Positions 16,016 through 25,434 are shown, numbered from the stretch's first letter. The stretch is DNA of 64,000 bases from CAZGXI01 sp964529715 (GCA_964529715.1 CAZGXI010000027.1:17761-81760); one strand, 5' to 3'. The notes: generated by a model not told the origin, from the letters alone. Program-made: numbers and translations.

Positions 16016-17365
16016 CTACCGCGCCGGGGTGAAGGACGGTTCGGCGGAGGAGGGCGCGGACATGGCGCTTTCGGCTTCAGCCTGAACCAGCGCCTGGCTC
16101 ACCTGCACCCGGTTCACCAGGACCAGCGCCACCACCAGCAGCGCGCCTTCCACTGCGAAGACCGTCCCGTAGGCGGCCAGGGCGTTTCCGCCCGTCGCAG
16201 TGCGCACCGCGTCCACGATCACGCCGCCGAACAGCCCGCCTACCGCCTCGCCCAGTTCGTGCGCCACGCCCCACACGCCCATCAGCAATCCCGCGCGCAC
16301 GACGGTTGTGAACGTAATCACGGCGGTCAGCAGCCCGGCGGACGCCAGCCCCGTGCCCACGCCGAGCAGAAAGACCAGCACCATGAACAGGCTCACGCTC
16401 TCCACCACGCCCGCCAGGATCAGCCCGGCGAACACGGCCACGCACAGCAGCAGCCCGATGCGCAAAACGGGCCGGTAGCCGAATCGCCGGATCAACCACA
16501 TGCCCGCCGCCAGCATCGCCAGGATCACCCCCGCGCCCCAGATGGCCGTCAGGCGGGTGGTCTGGGCGACGGTCAGGCCGAGCGCCAGCGCGCCGTAGGG
16601 TTCCAGCAGCACGTCCTGGCCCAGCGTACCCAGCACGGTCAGGCTCACAAGGGCAAAGAAGGTCCGCACCTGCGGGTCGCGCCAGACGATCTCGCGGATC
16701 ACCTGTAAAAAGGGCGTCTGCCGGGCGCGTTGGCTGGCCGCGCGAACAACCGTTGTGCGCGGCTCCTGCCGGATTGTTGCCAACACGGCCAGGGCGAACG
16801 CCAGCGCCGCCACCCCTAGTGTGATCGCCGCCAGCCGTCCGGGGTCGAACGGCTCCAACAGGCGGCCCAACAAGATCGCGCCGCCGAAGATGCCCACGAA
16901 CATCGCCACCTTGAGCAGATTCACGGCGCGGGGGCGCGCGTCGCCCTCGAAGCGGTCGGCCAGCAGAGCCTCGAACGTGTTGCTGGACAGGTGCTTGCCC
17001 AGCCCGTAGGCCAGGAACGCCAGCAGAATCGCCGCCAGCGCCAGCAGCCCCGGCGCGGGATTGTCCAGCGCCAGCAAGGTTGCCCCGGCCACGCCCAGCC
17101 CGGCTACCAGCGATCCCAGCACGATGTACGGCTCGCGCCGCAGTCCGCCGACGGGATAGGCGTCGGAGCGATGGCCCATCCACACGCGCAGGGGCACGAT
17201 CAGCACCGGGATGGCGAAGAACAGTCCCACCAGCGAGGCGGGCAGCCCCAACTCGACGATCATCACGCGGTTGAGCGTGCCGCTCACCAGCACGCCCGTC
17301 GCGCCCAGGCCAATGGGGAACGCGGCCAGGCGGAACACGTTCAGGTAGCGCGCAAGTTGATTCAT
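16016..17365 (-). CDS. MFS transporter of the PucC/bacteriochlorophyll-delivery (BCD) family
   Basis: A 449-residue, 12-TM transporter. The ATG at 17365 has AAAGGA about nine bases upstream; a start 12 codons earlier is less likely. The family pattern is plain near the N-terminus: LNRVMIVELGLPASLVGLFF, then PLRVWMGHRSDAY and LRREPYIVLGSL, as in PucC/LhaA (PF03209). In phototrophs these proteins help assemble light-harvesting complexes or move pigments. No bch, puf or reaction-centre gene is visible here, so the cargo is unknown. The downstream end abuts the composite repeat at 15890-15996. The Fe-S protein gene upstream is on the same strand, 229 bp away. Confidence 0.85.
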   Translation of the reverse strand: MNQLARYLNVFRLAAFPIGLGATGVLVSGTLNRVMIVELGLPASLVGLFFAIPVLIVPLRVWMGHRSDAYPVGGLRREPYIVLGSLVAGLGVAGATLLALDNPAPGLLALAAILLAFLAYGLGKHLSSNTFEALLADRFEGDARPRAVNLLKVAMFVGIFGGAILLGRLLEPFDPGRLAAITLGVAALAFALAVLATIRQEPRTTVVRAASQRARQTPFLQVIREIVWRDPQVRTFFALVSLTVLGTLGQDVLLEPYGALALGLTVAQTTRLTAIWGAGVILAMLAAGMWLIRRFGYRPVLRIGLLLCVAVFAGLILAGVVESVSLFMVLVFLLGVGTGLASAGLLTAVITFTTVVRAGLLMGVWGVAHELGEAVGGLFGGVIVDAVRTATGGNALAAYGTVFAVEGALLVVALVLVNRVQVSQALVQAEAESAMSAPSSAEPSFTPAR

Positions 17366-17594
17366 CTTCAACAGTCCTTTGATTTGTGCGCGGTGGAACA
17401 AGCGGCATTCTACCGCGATTGCGGTGTATTTTCACCTTATTCATCGAATTTTCATCTACAGAAAGTATCACTGCGAGTCGAATAGTTCTGCTAATACTCG
17501 GAGCAATCGGGCATCGCTATCCAGGGGACCTGGGCACAGTTATCGCCCAGGAGGATCATTCCCACGCAGTACGGCGGCGCATTCCCCCACAACT

Positions 17595-18515
17595 TCAGCG
17601 CGCCAGCGTCCGCACGTCCAGCGGAATGCCCTTGCGCGCGTCGAGCGTGAGGGCCAGCGCCGCATGTTCGCATTGATCGACGCACACGCCGCAGCCCATA
17701 CACGCCGCCCAATCGACCTGGGAAGTCTCCGCGACCGTGATCGCGCCGAACGGGCAGGCGTCTGCGCACAGGCCGCAGCCCTGGCAGCGTAGCGGGTCGG
17801 CCTGCGCGACGTAGCCTGACCCGGTAAGCATCGGCACGCCGTGTTTGACCATCGCTTCGATGCCGCCGCAGCAGCACTTGCAACAGTTGCAGATAGCGTA
17901 GCAGCGGTTCAGCATCACGTCTTTGAAGTAAGCCGCGTGCAGGTGGCCGCGTGCGTGTTCGGCGCGTAGCAGGTCGAGCGCCTCGGCCTGGGTCAGGCGG
18001 CGACTGGTGTGCGGGTGGTGCTCCAGCAAAAAATCGACGAACGGCTGGCCAATCACCATGCAGACCTGCGTCGGCTGGCAGGGATGCGCGCGGGCGTGGC
18101 GGCAGGCGCACTCGTAGACAGCGATCTCCGGCGGGCTGTTCAGCACCAGGTCGCGTGCCAGCGGGTAAGGAATGATCTGCTCCAGGTCTTGCAGCGGCAC
18201 GGCGCGGTCCAGGGTGACGAACGCCTCGGCCTGCTCCTGGGTCAGCACCTTGCCGTGATAGTGATCGGCCCAGGCCCGCTGGCCATCGCGCAGCTTGAGC
18301 CGAGGAAACACCCCCCGGATGGACCAGCCGATGTACTGGTTGGTCCAGCGGCCATAAAGGTAAGCGTGCAGCAGGTCGCCCCGGCGGACGCGCTCCAGTC
18401 CTAGCGACCGGGCCAGTTGCCAGGTCGAACGGCGCAGCAGCCGCCCGCGTTCCGCCACCAGCAGGCCCGCAACCCCCAACGCGATTCCAGCCAGACAGAT
18501 CACCAGGATTGGCAT
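17595..18515 (-). CDS. Membrane-anchored 4Fe-4S dicluster ferredoxin-like protein
   Basis: A 306-residue protein beginning with one hydrophobic segment (PILVICLAGIALGVAGLLVA). The C-terminus contains two ferredoxin cluster motifs, CQGCGLCADACPFGAI (about 242-257) and CMGCGVCVDQCEHAAL (about 273-288). Two further Cys-rich stretches, CACRHARAHPCQPTQVC (about 136-152) and CYAICNCCKCCCGG (about 205-218), suggest additional metal or cluster sites. The start ATG has AGGAGGA seven bases upstream. It is likely a redox or electron-transfer protein facing the cytoplasm. It may be linked to the PucC-like transporter next door, but the partner is unknown. I do not recognise a named family for the full length. 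Confidence 0.75.
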   Translation of the reverse strand: MPILVICLAGIALGVAGLLVAERGRLLRRSTWQLARSLGLERVRRGDLLHAYLYGRWTNQYIGWSIRGVFPRLKLRDGQRAWADHYHGKVLTQEQAEAFVTLDRAVPLQDLEQIIPYPLARDLVLNSPPEIAVYECACRHARAHPCQPTQVCMVIGQPFVDFLLEHHPHTSRRLTQAEALDLLRAEHARGHLHAAYFKDVMLNRCYAICNCCKCCCGGIEAMVKHGVPMLTGSGYVAQADPLRCQGCGLCADACPFGAITVAETSQVDWAACMGCGVCVDQCEHAALALTLDARKGIPLDVRTLAR

Positions 18516-18616
18516 GTTCGGTTCCTCCTGCTACACATGCCCGGCGCGCGATCAAAAACGGCTAGGGCGACCGCCGTCCGGTTGCCCCTCGCGTTGGCGG
18601 GCTGTTCCCGCTTTTT

Positions 18617-20923
18617 CTACTGCACGTTCCACACACGCGCCACGACGTCGCTGCCGACTCCGGCAAGCTGATCGCCGCCGGGACTCCAGGCCAGACGGTT
18701 CATTGTGCCGACATCAAGCAGCGTCAGCAGCAGTTGACCACTGGCGGCGTCCCACACGCGCACCGTCCCGTCGAGGCTGCCAGTCGCCACGCGCGTATCG
18801 TCCGGACTCCAGGCCAGCATCGAGAGCTGCCCGGTGTGCCCGCGCAGGCGCGCCTGCTCCCTCCCCGCCTCGGCGGCATTCCACAGGATCGCCTCGTTCT
18901 CGCTGCCCAGTCCGGCCAGCAGCCTGCCGTCGTGACTCCAGTACAGGTGATTCCAGCCGTATACCCCGCTCACGTCCCACCGGACCACCGCCCGCCAGGT
19001 GGCGGCGTCCCACACCCAGATCACGTCGCCGTCCAGCGTGGCGACCTGGGTCTGGGCCGCGTTCCAGCTTGCGCCGGTGCCGCCGGCAGGCCCAACGTGG
19101 GAGAAAAGGATGCGCCCGCCGACCGGGTCCCACACGTAAAAGCCCAGACCGACCGACCAGAAAAACGCGCTGGCGTAAGTATCGACGATGACGCTGGTGT
19201 ACAGGCGGCTGCCGTCGGCGGTCCAGGTGATTCCGTCGAGGAAGGAGTTCATGTCCACGTACTGCATGGCTTCGTCGGGAATCCGCGCGGGCGGTTCCAG
19301 TTCGGCGATCAACAGCCCGGTGGACGTGTCCCACACGGTCGCGCTCGTCCGCCTGCACAAAATGGCGATCCGTCCCCCGTCCGGGCTGAAGCGGTAAGCC
19401 CGGATGTCCTCGCCTGCGTACTCTGCCCGGCTGCACATCGGCTCAACGTCGATCACAGTCCGCGCCTGCCCGTTCTGCCGGATTTCGAGCTGCATCCCGT
19501 CGAGCGGCACGGCTTCCAGGCCGTTCGGGGGCGTTTCCGGCGGGAGGACGGTGGGCTGCCCGGCGGCATCCCAGCCGACGGAGGGCGTGGTGAATTCTTC
19601 CGCGCTGCGCAGGATGGCGAGCGTCGCGCCGTCCAGGATGTACAGCCCCCGGTAGCCCAGGAGCGCCATCTCGCTGCTGCCGGGCCGCCGGGCAATGGCC
19701 CGGACCGGCGCGTCGTCCAGGTAAACGGGGTTATGCTGCTGATCCAGGATGTCCGCCGTACCCCAGCCGGAATCGATGGCCCATACCAGGCCGCTGCCGT
19801 CCGGCTTCCAGTCGAAGGCCCGCACGCACCAGGTGTCCAGCCACATACTGTCCTGGAAATCTTCCTCCCCTGTTTGGGGCGTCCACAGGATGAACGGCCC
19901 GCATGGGTAGCTGACGACCAGTTCATCGCCGCCGGCATTCCAGAGGACCTGCACGTTGGGATTCAAGCCGGAGTAAAAGATGTCTTGTGGGGAGAAAGGC
20001 TGGCCCGCCGGGGTCAACGCCGCAGCGTCCCACACCTGAACGCGGCCCTGATCCAGTTCGCCGCCCTCGATCCGGTAGCCGACGCCAATGTGCGCGCCAT
20101 CGGGACTCCAATCGACCGAGGTGGCGTTGCCGTCCAGCGGCAGTGCGGCGATCTCCACGCCCGTTCCCGCGTCCCACAGCCGCAGGAACGGCTCGTCCGC
20201 AACGGTTGCCAGCCGCGCCCCGTCGGAACTCCAATCCAGGCCGAGCACGGCGCTCGAATGCGCGGGCACGATCAGGGTCGGCGCGCCTGCCACCACGTCC
20301 CATAGCGTCACTATGCCGTTCGTGTCTCCGACGGCAAGAACTGCGCCGTCGGGCCGCCACGCCAGTTTGCGAACCTCGCTCCCTTCCAGCAGGCGCAGCC
20401 GTTCCAGCGCGGCGTTATAAAACCACACGCCCCGCACGCCGCCGACGGCCAGCGTCTGCCCGTCGGGACTCCAGGCCAGCGCGGTGCTCTGCCCGACGCC
20501 CAAGCGCGCCACCAACCGGTTCGGGGCTACCGGCAGAGGGTTCGGCGCGGCCTCGCCCGTCGGCTCGACGAAGTAGAAGCTGCTCCCCGTACCTTCCGCC
20601 GACCAGCCCGACACGCCGCCCATGGTCACGACCTGCCACCAGCGGTAGCCATCGACGCACTGCGGCCCGCCCACGACCGAGAACGCCTCGCCGGACCGCA
20701 TATCGGCCAGAGCGTTTCCGCCCGTGCCAGGACTTTCGCGCACGCGCAGTAGGCCGTCTGGCCCTTCGCCTTGAAGGATGACGCGCGCCTGCATCCCGAC
20801 GGTCAGGCGGGGCGGCGGCGCACCGGGACAGTCGTCTTGCAAGGCATAGCCGACCTGGGGAAAAACGGGCAGCAGCGCGATCACGACAGCTAGGATAAGG
20901 ACCCTTCGACGGGACATGGGCAA
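18617..20923 (-). CDS. Secreted SH3-WD40 repeat protein
   Basis: A 768-residue exported protein with signal peptide RRRVLILAVVIALLPVFPQVGYA. A bacterial SH3-like domain (about 40-120, with LLRVRESPGTGGNALADM and GYRWWQVVTMGGVSGW) is followed by many WD40 blades. Each carries the recurrent A/DWSPDGxxLAVG pattern (LAWSPDGQTLAVGG, LDWSSDGARLATVAD, VDWSPDGAHIGVGY, LAWSPDDTRVATGSLDGTVR, LAWSPGGDQLAGVGSD). The two propellers would form a binding scaffold outside the cell. No enzyme motif was seen. Either of two N-terminal Met codons (residues 1 or 3) could be the start. Confidence 0.8.
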   Translation of the reverse strand: MPMSRRRVLILAVVIALLPVFPQVGYALQDDCPGAPPPRLTVGMQARVILQGEGPDGLLRVRESPGTGGNALADMRSGEAFSVVGGPQCVDGYRWWQVVTMGGVSGWSAEGTGSSFYFVEPTGEAAPNPLPVAPNRLVARLGVGQSTALAWSPDGQTLAVGGVRGVWFYNAALERLRLLEGSEVRKLAWRPDGAVLAVGDTNGIVTLWDVVAGAPTLIVPAHSSAVLGLDWSSDGARLATVADEPFLRLWDAGTGVEIAALPLDGNATSVDWSPDGAHIGVGYRIEGGELDQGRVQVWDAAALTPAGQPFSPQDIFYSGLNPNVQVLWNAGGDELVVSYPCGPFILWTPQTGEEDFQDSMWLDTWCVRAFDWKPDGSGLVWAIDSGWGTADILDQQHNPVYLDDAPVRAIARRPGSSEMALLGYRGLYILDGATLAILRSAEEFTTPSVGWDAAGQPTVLPPETPPNGLEAVPLDGMQLEIRQNGQARTVIDVEPMCSRAEYAGEDIRAYRFSPDGGRIAILCRRTSATVWDTSTGLLIAELEPPARIPDEAMQYVDMNSFLDGITWTADGSRLYTSVIVDTYASAFFWSVGLGFYVWDPVGGRILFSHVGPAGGTGASWNAAQTQVATLDGDVIWVWDAATWRAVVRWDVSGVYGWNHLYWSHDGRLLAGLGSENEAILWNAAEAGREQARLRGHTGQLSMLAWSPDDTRVATGSLDGTVRVWDAASGQLLLTLLDVGTMNRLAWSPGGDQLAGVGSDVVARVWNVQ

Positions 20924-20965
20924 ACCTCCTGAAGTACGTTTCCGATAGATGCCCCCAACAAAAGT

Positions 20966-20990
20966 GTAGCGGCGGAACGCATTCCGCCGC
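20966..20990. repeat. Palindrome GTAGCGGCGG...CCGCCGC
   Basis: An imperfect inverted repeat in the 129-bp gap upstream of the WD40 gene. It is related to the copy at 61106-61139. Confidence 0.5.
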
Positions 20991-21052
20991 CAGACGCCCT
21001 ACCGACGCAAATCAGGCGCTTACCCGCCGTCGAACGAACGCAGCAAATGGCT

Positions 21053-22555
21053 CTACAGCGCGTAAATGGCGCCGTACTTCTGCCGCAGGTAGGCGATGTA
21101 CGGTCCGGCCTGCATCGGGCCGCCCGTCACACGCTGTACCAGTTCGGCGGGCAGGTACTTGCGCCCGTGCACGTAGATGTTCCGTTGCAGCCAGGCCAGC
21201 AGATCGCCGAATTCGCCGCGTTCGATCTGCGATGGGATGGCGGGCATTTCCTGCACGGCCTTGCTGAAGAACTGCACTGACATCAGGTTGCCGAGCGTGT
21301 AGGTGGGGAAGTAGCCCATCGCCCCGCCCGACCAGTGCACGTCCTGCAAGATGCCCTGGGCGTCGTTCGGCGGCGTGATGCCCAGATATTCCTGATATTT
21401 GGCGTTCCAGACGGCGGGCGCATCAGCCACGCTGACCCGGCCTTCGAGCAGGTCGAGTTCCATCTCGAAGCGGATGATGATGTGCAGGTTGTAGGTCACT
21501 TCGTCCGCCTCGACGCGGATCAGTGACGGCTCTACACGGTTGATCGCGCGGTAGAACGTGTCCAGGTCCACCCCGTCCAACGCTTCGGGAAACACTTCCT
21601 TGAGGCGCGGGAAGAAAAACTTCCAAAAGCCCAGGCTGCGCCCCACCAGATTCTCCCACAGGCGCGACTGGCTTTCGTGCACCCCCAGCGACGCGCCCGT
21701 ACCGAGCAGGGTGTTTTCCAGCGATTCGCCGGTGCCCTGTTCGTAAAGGGCGTGGCCGCTCTCGTGGATCGTGCCGAACAGCGATTCCGGCAGCCAGTGG
21801 CGGTTGTAGCGCGTGGTGATGCGCACGTCGCCGCGCCCCGTGCCGCTGGTGAAGGGATGCACGGCGCGGTCCAGCCGCCCGCGCTGGAAGTCGTAACCGA
21901 GCCGTTTGGCAACTTCGATGCCGAATTCCTCTTGCTTCTTCTCGTCGTAGTCGCGCTTGAGGATCGTGTTATCGACGGCATCTACCTGAGACGCGATGGC
22001 GTGCACCAGCGGAATCTGCGCGGCCTTGAGTTCGTCAAAAATGGCCTTCACCTGGGCCGTCTTCATGCCTGGCTCGAACTGGTCCAGCAGCGCATCATAC
22101 GGGTGATCGGTGTAGCCGAGGTATTCGGCCCGGCGGCGGTTGAGATCGATGATCTTGCTGAGCCAGGGGGCGAAGTGCGCGTAATCGTTGTTGGCGCGCG
22201 CCTTGTGCCATTCCTCATAGGCCAGGGTCGTCACCCTGGCAAACTCGACCACGAGGTCGGTGGGCACTTTGGTTTCCAGATCGTAGTCGCGCCGGGCGGC
22301 GCGCAGCAAGGCCGCGTCGTCACTGTCGTAATCCAGGCCCTGGCCCTCGGCTTCGGCGGCGGCGAGCAAGTGGCCCGTCTCCGGGCTGACGAACAGCTCG
22401 TGCGCGATCTTGGAGAGCGTACCGAACTGCGCCGCGCGGATGTTCGCGCCGCCGGGCGGCATGTGGGTCTGCTGGTCCCAGTTGAGCAGGGCCATCGCCG
22501 TATTGATGTTGTGGATATCGGAAAGGCGTTCTTTAAGCTGCGTGAGGTTTTGCAC
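21053..22555 (-). CDS. Carboxypeptidase Taq (M32 family metallocarboxypeptidase)
   Basis: A 500-residue zinc carboxypeptidase acting in the cytoplasm on peptide C-termini. The HEXXH motif is in SLFGTIHESGHALYEQGTGE. Other M32 landmarks are NWDQQTHMPPGGANIRA near the N-terminus, SQSRLWENLVGRS with the third zinc ligand region, RVEADEVTYNLHIIIRFEME and GYFPTYTLGNLMSVQFF. The GTG start at 22555 was chosen because homologues begin just before the LKERLSDIHNINTAMALLNW region and AGGTGG lies a few bases upstream. A longer frame to 22633 has no family match. Confidence 0.93.
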   Translation of the reverse strand: MQNLTQLKERLSDIHNINTAMALLNWDQQTHMPPGGANIRAAQFGTLSKIAHELFVSPETGHLLAAAEAEGQGLDYDSDDAALLRAARRDYDLETKVPTDLVVEFARVTTLAYEEWHKARANNDYAHFAPWLSKIIDLNRRRAEYLGYTDHPYDALLDQFEPGMKTAQVKAIFDELKAAQIPLVHAIASQVDAVDNTILKRDYDEKKQEEFGIEVAKRLGYDFQRGRLDRAVHPFTSGTGRGDVRITTRYNRHWLPESLFGTIHESGHALYEQGTGESLENTLLGTGASLGVHESQSRLWENLVGRSLGFWKFFFPRLKEVFPEALDGVDLDTFYRAINRVEPSLIRVEADEVTYNLHIIIRFEMELDLLEGRVSVADAPAVWNAKYQEYLGITPPNDAQGILQDVHWSGGAMGYFPTYTLGNLMSVQFFSKAVQEMPAIPSQIERGEFGDLLAWLQRNIYVHGRKYLPAELVQRVTGGPMQAGPYIAYLRQKYGAIYAL

Positions 22556-22675
22556 CGTTCCACCTGGCCTTTGTCTTTGCAGATGCAGAAACAAGTCTGT
22601 ACAGAGCCTACCGAACAAACACAGGCGCGACAAGAGGGAAGCATTTACGAGATCGTAATGTGGGTCAGCACGGCC

Positions 22676-24535
22676 CTACAGCATTCTGATCTGATAGAAC
22701 TCCCCATCTGCAAAGCCGCGCCGCCGGTAGTAGGCGCGCGTGCCCACTGCCGAGATCACCGCCAGCCGCCGATAGCCGCGCCCGCGCGCGATAGCCGCCG
22801 CACGTTCGATCAACTGCGCACCGAGGCCCGTGTGCTGCGCCTTGCCCGCTGATGTTTCCCCGATGCCGAGCGACTGTCCGTAGACGTGCACCTCGCGGAT
22901 GACCGCCGCGCCTTCCAGGTCGGGCGTCAGCGGTGGCACGGTCGGCAGGGACAGGCGCAAAAAGGCCGCGATGCGCCGCTCCGCCGTGATCATCTGCACG
23001 AAGACTTCCTCGCCCGCGCTCGTTGTGTAGCGCAGTTCGTCCGGGTGAAGCTCCCCCGCTGCCACATCGCTGCGCCGCACTTCCCGCAGGCGGATGTCGC
23101 CGCTGCCCACGCCGCGCCGGGCCAGTTCCGCCTCGACGTCCTGGCGGAAGTTCGTGGTCATCTCGCCCGCCACGATGTCGGTCGAGGGGATGTCGCGCAC
23201 GATGCGCGTCAGGCGGCAATATTCCGGCGTGCGCGTCAGGCAGGCCACCAGCACGTCCAGCAGTTCGTCCCGTGTGTAAGGTCGCCACGAGCCGTCGCGG
23301 TAGTGGGCCATCAGTGCGGCGCTCTCGACCAGCGAGCAGGGGTAGATTTTGAGTTCGTCCGGGCGAAAGTCGGGATCGTCGAACAGGCGCGCGTAGTCGT
23401 CCACGTCTGCCTGCGGCGACGAGCCGTACAGGTTGGGCATCCAGTGGGCGTGAATCTTGAAGCCCGCCGCACGCAGCAGCCGGAACGCCCGGCGCGTGGC
23501 AGCCACGTCGTGCCCGCGCTTGTTCAGGCCAAGCACGGCGTCGTTCAGGCTTTGCACGCCGATCTGCACCTTCGTGCAGCCGAGCCGCCGGAGGCGCAGC
23601 ACTTCGGCCTCGTCGAGGTGATCCGGGCGCGTTTCCACCACCAGCCCCACACAGCGGCAAGCGGCCTGCTCATTGGCGCGGTGGGCTGCTTCGAGTTCTT
23701 CCCACGCGGCGTATTCGTCCGCCAGGGTGCGCGCCCGTTCCCCGCGCGCAACCGCCTGGGCCAGTTCCCGCGAGCGGCGCATTTCGGCGGCGTAGAGGGA
23801 TTGGACGCGGTGGTTGTAGGTCTCCCCCCCGGTTTGGGTAGGGACACGACATGCCGTGTCCTTACCGGTTGTGTGGTTCGAGGGCCGGAACTGCGACCCC
23901 TCCCGCAGCGCCGCCTCGACCTCCGCCGCGCGCGCCGCTGCCACGGCGACGCCCTGGCCGAAGTCGTTGAGCGCGTCGAAGATGCGTTTGACGAACCAGA
24001 CCTGGTACATCTCTGGGTAAAAGGACCACGTGCCGCCCAGGATAATCACCTCGACCTTGTCCGTCGGGTGGCCGGTGTTGTAGTAAGCCCGCAGGCGGGA
24101 GGCGGTTTGCAGGTACGGGTCGAAGGCGTTCTGCTCCGCCCGCTGCGCGCCCGGCTCGTCGGCGAGATAGCTCTTAGGCATCCGCACGTCGTTCGGGCAA
24201 AAGATGCACTCGCCGGGGCAGGGAAACGGCTTGGTGAGCACCGTGAGGGGCGTCACACCGGAGATGGTGCGCGTCGGCTTGAGGCGGATGCGTTCCAGTA
24301 CCGCCGGGTCGAAGGGCGGCAGGTCGCCCGTCCCGGCGAAGGCGCGGTAGGCGCGGATCAGATCGTCGCGGCGAAAGAAGCCACTGCCATCTTTGGGGTA
24401 CTGCCGCAGGATGCGCTCCATGTCGCGGCGGGAGAGCGCGCCGGGATGGGCGATGATCGCGCGCAGGATGGCGGTCAGCGGCGCGCGGTAGGCATCGATG
24501 TCGAGGGTAGAGCGGTACGTGTCGCGTTGGTGCAT
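22676..24535 (-). CDS. elp3: Elp3-family tRNA uridine(34) carboxymethyltransferase (radical SAM + acetyltransferase)
   Basis: Elp3 makes 5-carboxymethyluridine at the wobble position of tRNAs from acetyl-CoA by radical SAM chemistry. The Fe-S motif is in CPGECIFCPNDVRMPKSYL, followed by KVEVIILGGTWSFYPEMYQ and TKVQIGVQSLNDAVLGLNKR. The C-terminal acetyl-CoA domain has REVHVYGQSLGIG, then QHTGLGAQLIERAAAIARGR and VGTRAYYRRRGFADGEFYQI. The homologue from the chloroflexote Dehalococcoides mccartyi has been structurally studied. The ATG at 24535 gives 619 residues, longer than usual. The excess lies mainly in a central insert, part of which (KDTACRVPT region) is encoded by an in-frame palindromic repeat at 23838-23865. 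Confidence 0.9.
   Translation of the reverse strand: MHQRDTYRSTLDIDAYRAPLTAILRAIIAHPGALSRRDMERILRQYPKDGSGFFRRDDLIRAYRAFAGTGDLPPFDPAVLERIRLKPTRTISGVTPLTVLTKPFPCPGECIFCPNDVRMPKSYLADEPGAQRAEQNAFDPYLQTASRLRAYYNTGHPTDKVEVIILGGTWSFYPEMYQVWFVKRIFDALNDFGQGVAVAAARAAEVEAALREGSQFRPSNHTTGKDTACRVPTQTGGETYNHRVQSLYAAEMRRSRELAQAVARGERARTLADEYAAWEELEAAHRANEQAACRCVGLVVETRPDHLDEAEVLRLRRLGCTKVQIGVQSLNDAVLGLNKRGHDVAATRRAFRLLRAAGFKIHAHWMPNLYGSSPQADVDDYARLFDDPDFRPDELKIYPCSLVESAALMAHYRDGSWRPYTRDELLDVLVACLTRTPEYCRLTRIVRDIPSTDIVAGEMTTNFRQDVEAELARRGVGSGDIRLREVRRSDVAAGELHPDELRYTTSAGEEVFVQMITAERRIAAFLRLSLPTVPPLTPDLEGAAVIREVHVYGQSLGIGETSAGKAQHTGLGAQLIERAAAIARGRGYRRLAVISAVGTRAYYRRRGFADGEFYQIRML
23838..23865. repeat. 28-bp palindrome GTAGGGACACG...CGTGTCCTTAC inside elp3 (family A)
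   Basis: A near-perfect inverted repeat related to the GTAGGGGCG...CGCCCCTAC elements. It is read in frame within elp3 and encodes part of a loop between the radical SAM core and a charged helix. No frame is broken. Confidence 0.75.
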
Positions 24536-24608
24536 GAGGGCAATGATACCCTGTTTCGGAGCGATTTTGGCGGGTTTGATCCGCGCGCCAGATGGCAGCG
24601 CCGACACG

Positions 24609-24863
24609 CTACGTTGCCACGTTGGCATAAAAATCGACGATGTTCCCGTCGGGGTCCCTGAACTAGAAGGACCTGCTTCCCCAGGGATGCGTCTGCGGCG
24701 GCTTGACGAATACGACGCCGAGCGGTTTCAGCCTTTCGTATTCCGCATCGACGTCTTCGACGTGTGTATCGTCGCCTTCGGAAGCGACGCCGAGCACCCT
24801 GGAGTAAAAATCGACCAGGGCCGGGACATTTTTCGTGATCAGGCATACCCCTGTAAATTTCAT
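24609..24863 (-). pseudogene. Degenerate VOC (glyoxalase/bleomycin-resistance) family gene
   Basis: The N-terminus MKFTGVCLITKNVPALVDFY is a normal VOC start. After GVASEGDDTHVE about 40 residues expected for the family are missing, and the sequence jumps to DVDAEYERLKPLGVVFVKPP. An in-frame TAG follows GSRSF where homologues have an aromatic residue. The frame then resumes with FRDPDGNIVDFYANVAT to a natural stop at 24609. The joint sits at a shared Val-Glu, which suits a deletion between short repeats. It lies upstream of elp3 on the same strand. Confidence 0.8.
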
Positions 24864-24911
24864 GTTCGCGTCTCCTATTCTGCGCCAGAGGGACTGCACA
24901 GCATTGTAGTC

Positions 24912-24938
24912 GTGGTGTCGGCTTCAAGCCGACGCTAC
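24912..24938. repeat. Palindrome TGTCGGCTTCAAGCCGAC
   Basis: A short inverted repeat upstream of the VOC pseudogene, of the same general kind as the GGGGACTCAAGTCCCC palindrome at 15945. Confidence 0.5.
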
Positions 24939-24953
24939 GAATGACCGCCTCAT

Positions 24954-24985
24954 TCTTCGCGTCCTTTGCGCTCTTTGCGGTGAAC
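24954..24985. repeat. CTTCGCGTCCTTTGCGCTC-type tandem degenerate repeat
   Basis: Three 9-10-base units of the form (T)CTTTGCGnnC. It is related to 10546-10580. Confidence 0.5.
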
Positions 24986-25021
24986 AGGCTCTTTGCCCCG
25001 TGAAACGAAAATGCGCCCGTC

Positions 25022-25366
25022 TCACCCCTCCCGCTTGCGGACTTCGCTTTCCCCGACCCCGGCCAGTTCGACTTCCAGGCCTCCGACCCAGCCGGCGATC
25101 AGGTTGTAGAGAGCGGCGATAATGGCCGTCATCACGCCCCCCGCAAACGCGCCTAAGGCAACTGTCGCCGCGTACATGAAGCAGCTTCCCGCCAGGCTGA
25201 TAGCGGCGAACGCCTGTGAACTATCCCGACCATCCAGCAGCGAAAGGCCACCGAGCAGCACAAACGGCACGATGAACAACGCCCCAAAGACTAGGTAAAG
25301 CACGGCATTCACCAACAAACCGACTTTGAACGCCGACAGCACGCCGATTCGCCGCACGACGAACAT
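25022..25366 (-). CDS. Small membrane protein, DUF3566-like
   Basis: A 114-residue protein starting VVRRIGVLSAFKVGLLVNAV, with two long hydrophobic helices (LVNAVLYLVFGALFIVPFVLLG and a second around AGSCFMYAATVALGAFAGGVM) and a C-terminal amphipathic stretch ALYNLIAGWVGGLEVELAG. This layout matches the DUF3566 transmembrane domain known mostly from actinobacteria. The function is unknown. It is divergent from the methyltransferase gene; the 68-bp gap between them probably holds promoters but no clear box was seen. Confidence 0.7.
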   Translation of the reverse strand: MFVVRRIGVLSAFKVGLLVNAVLYLVFGALFIVPFVLLGGLSLLDGRDSSQAFAAISLAGSCFMYAATVALGAFAGGVMTAIIAALYNLIAGWVGGLEVELAGVGESEVRKREG

Positions 25367-25434
25367 GAGAGGTATCCTTTCGTCAGAAGCAGTAAGGCGT
25401 TGATAGTATACGGCACACGGGGTATAGGCAGCAA

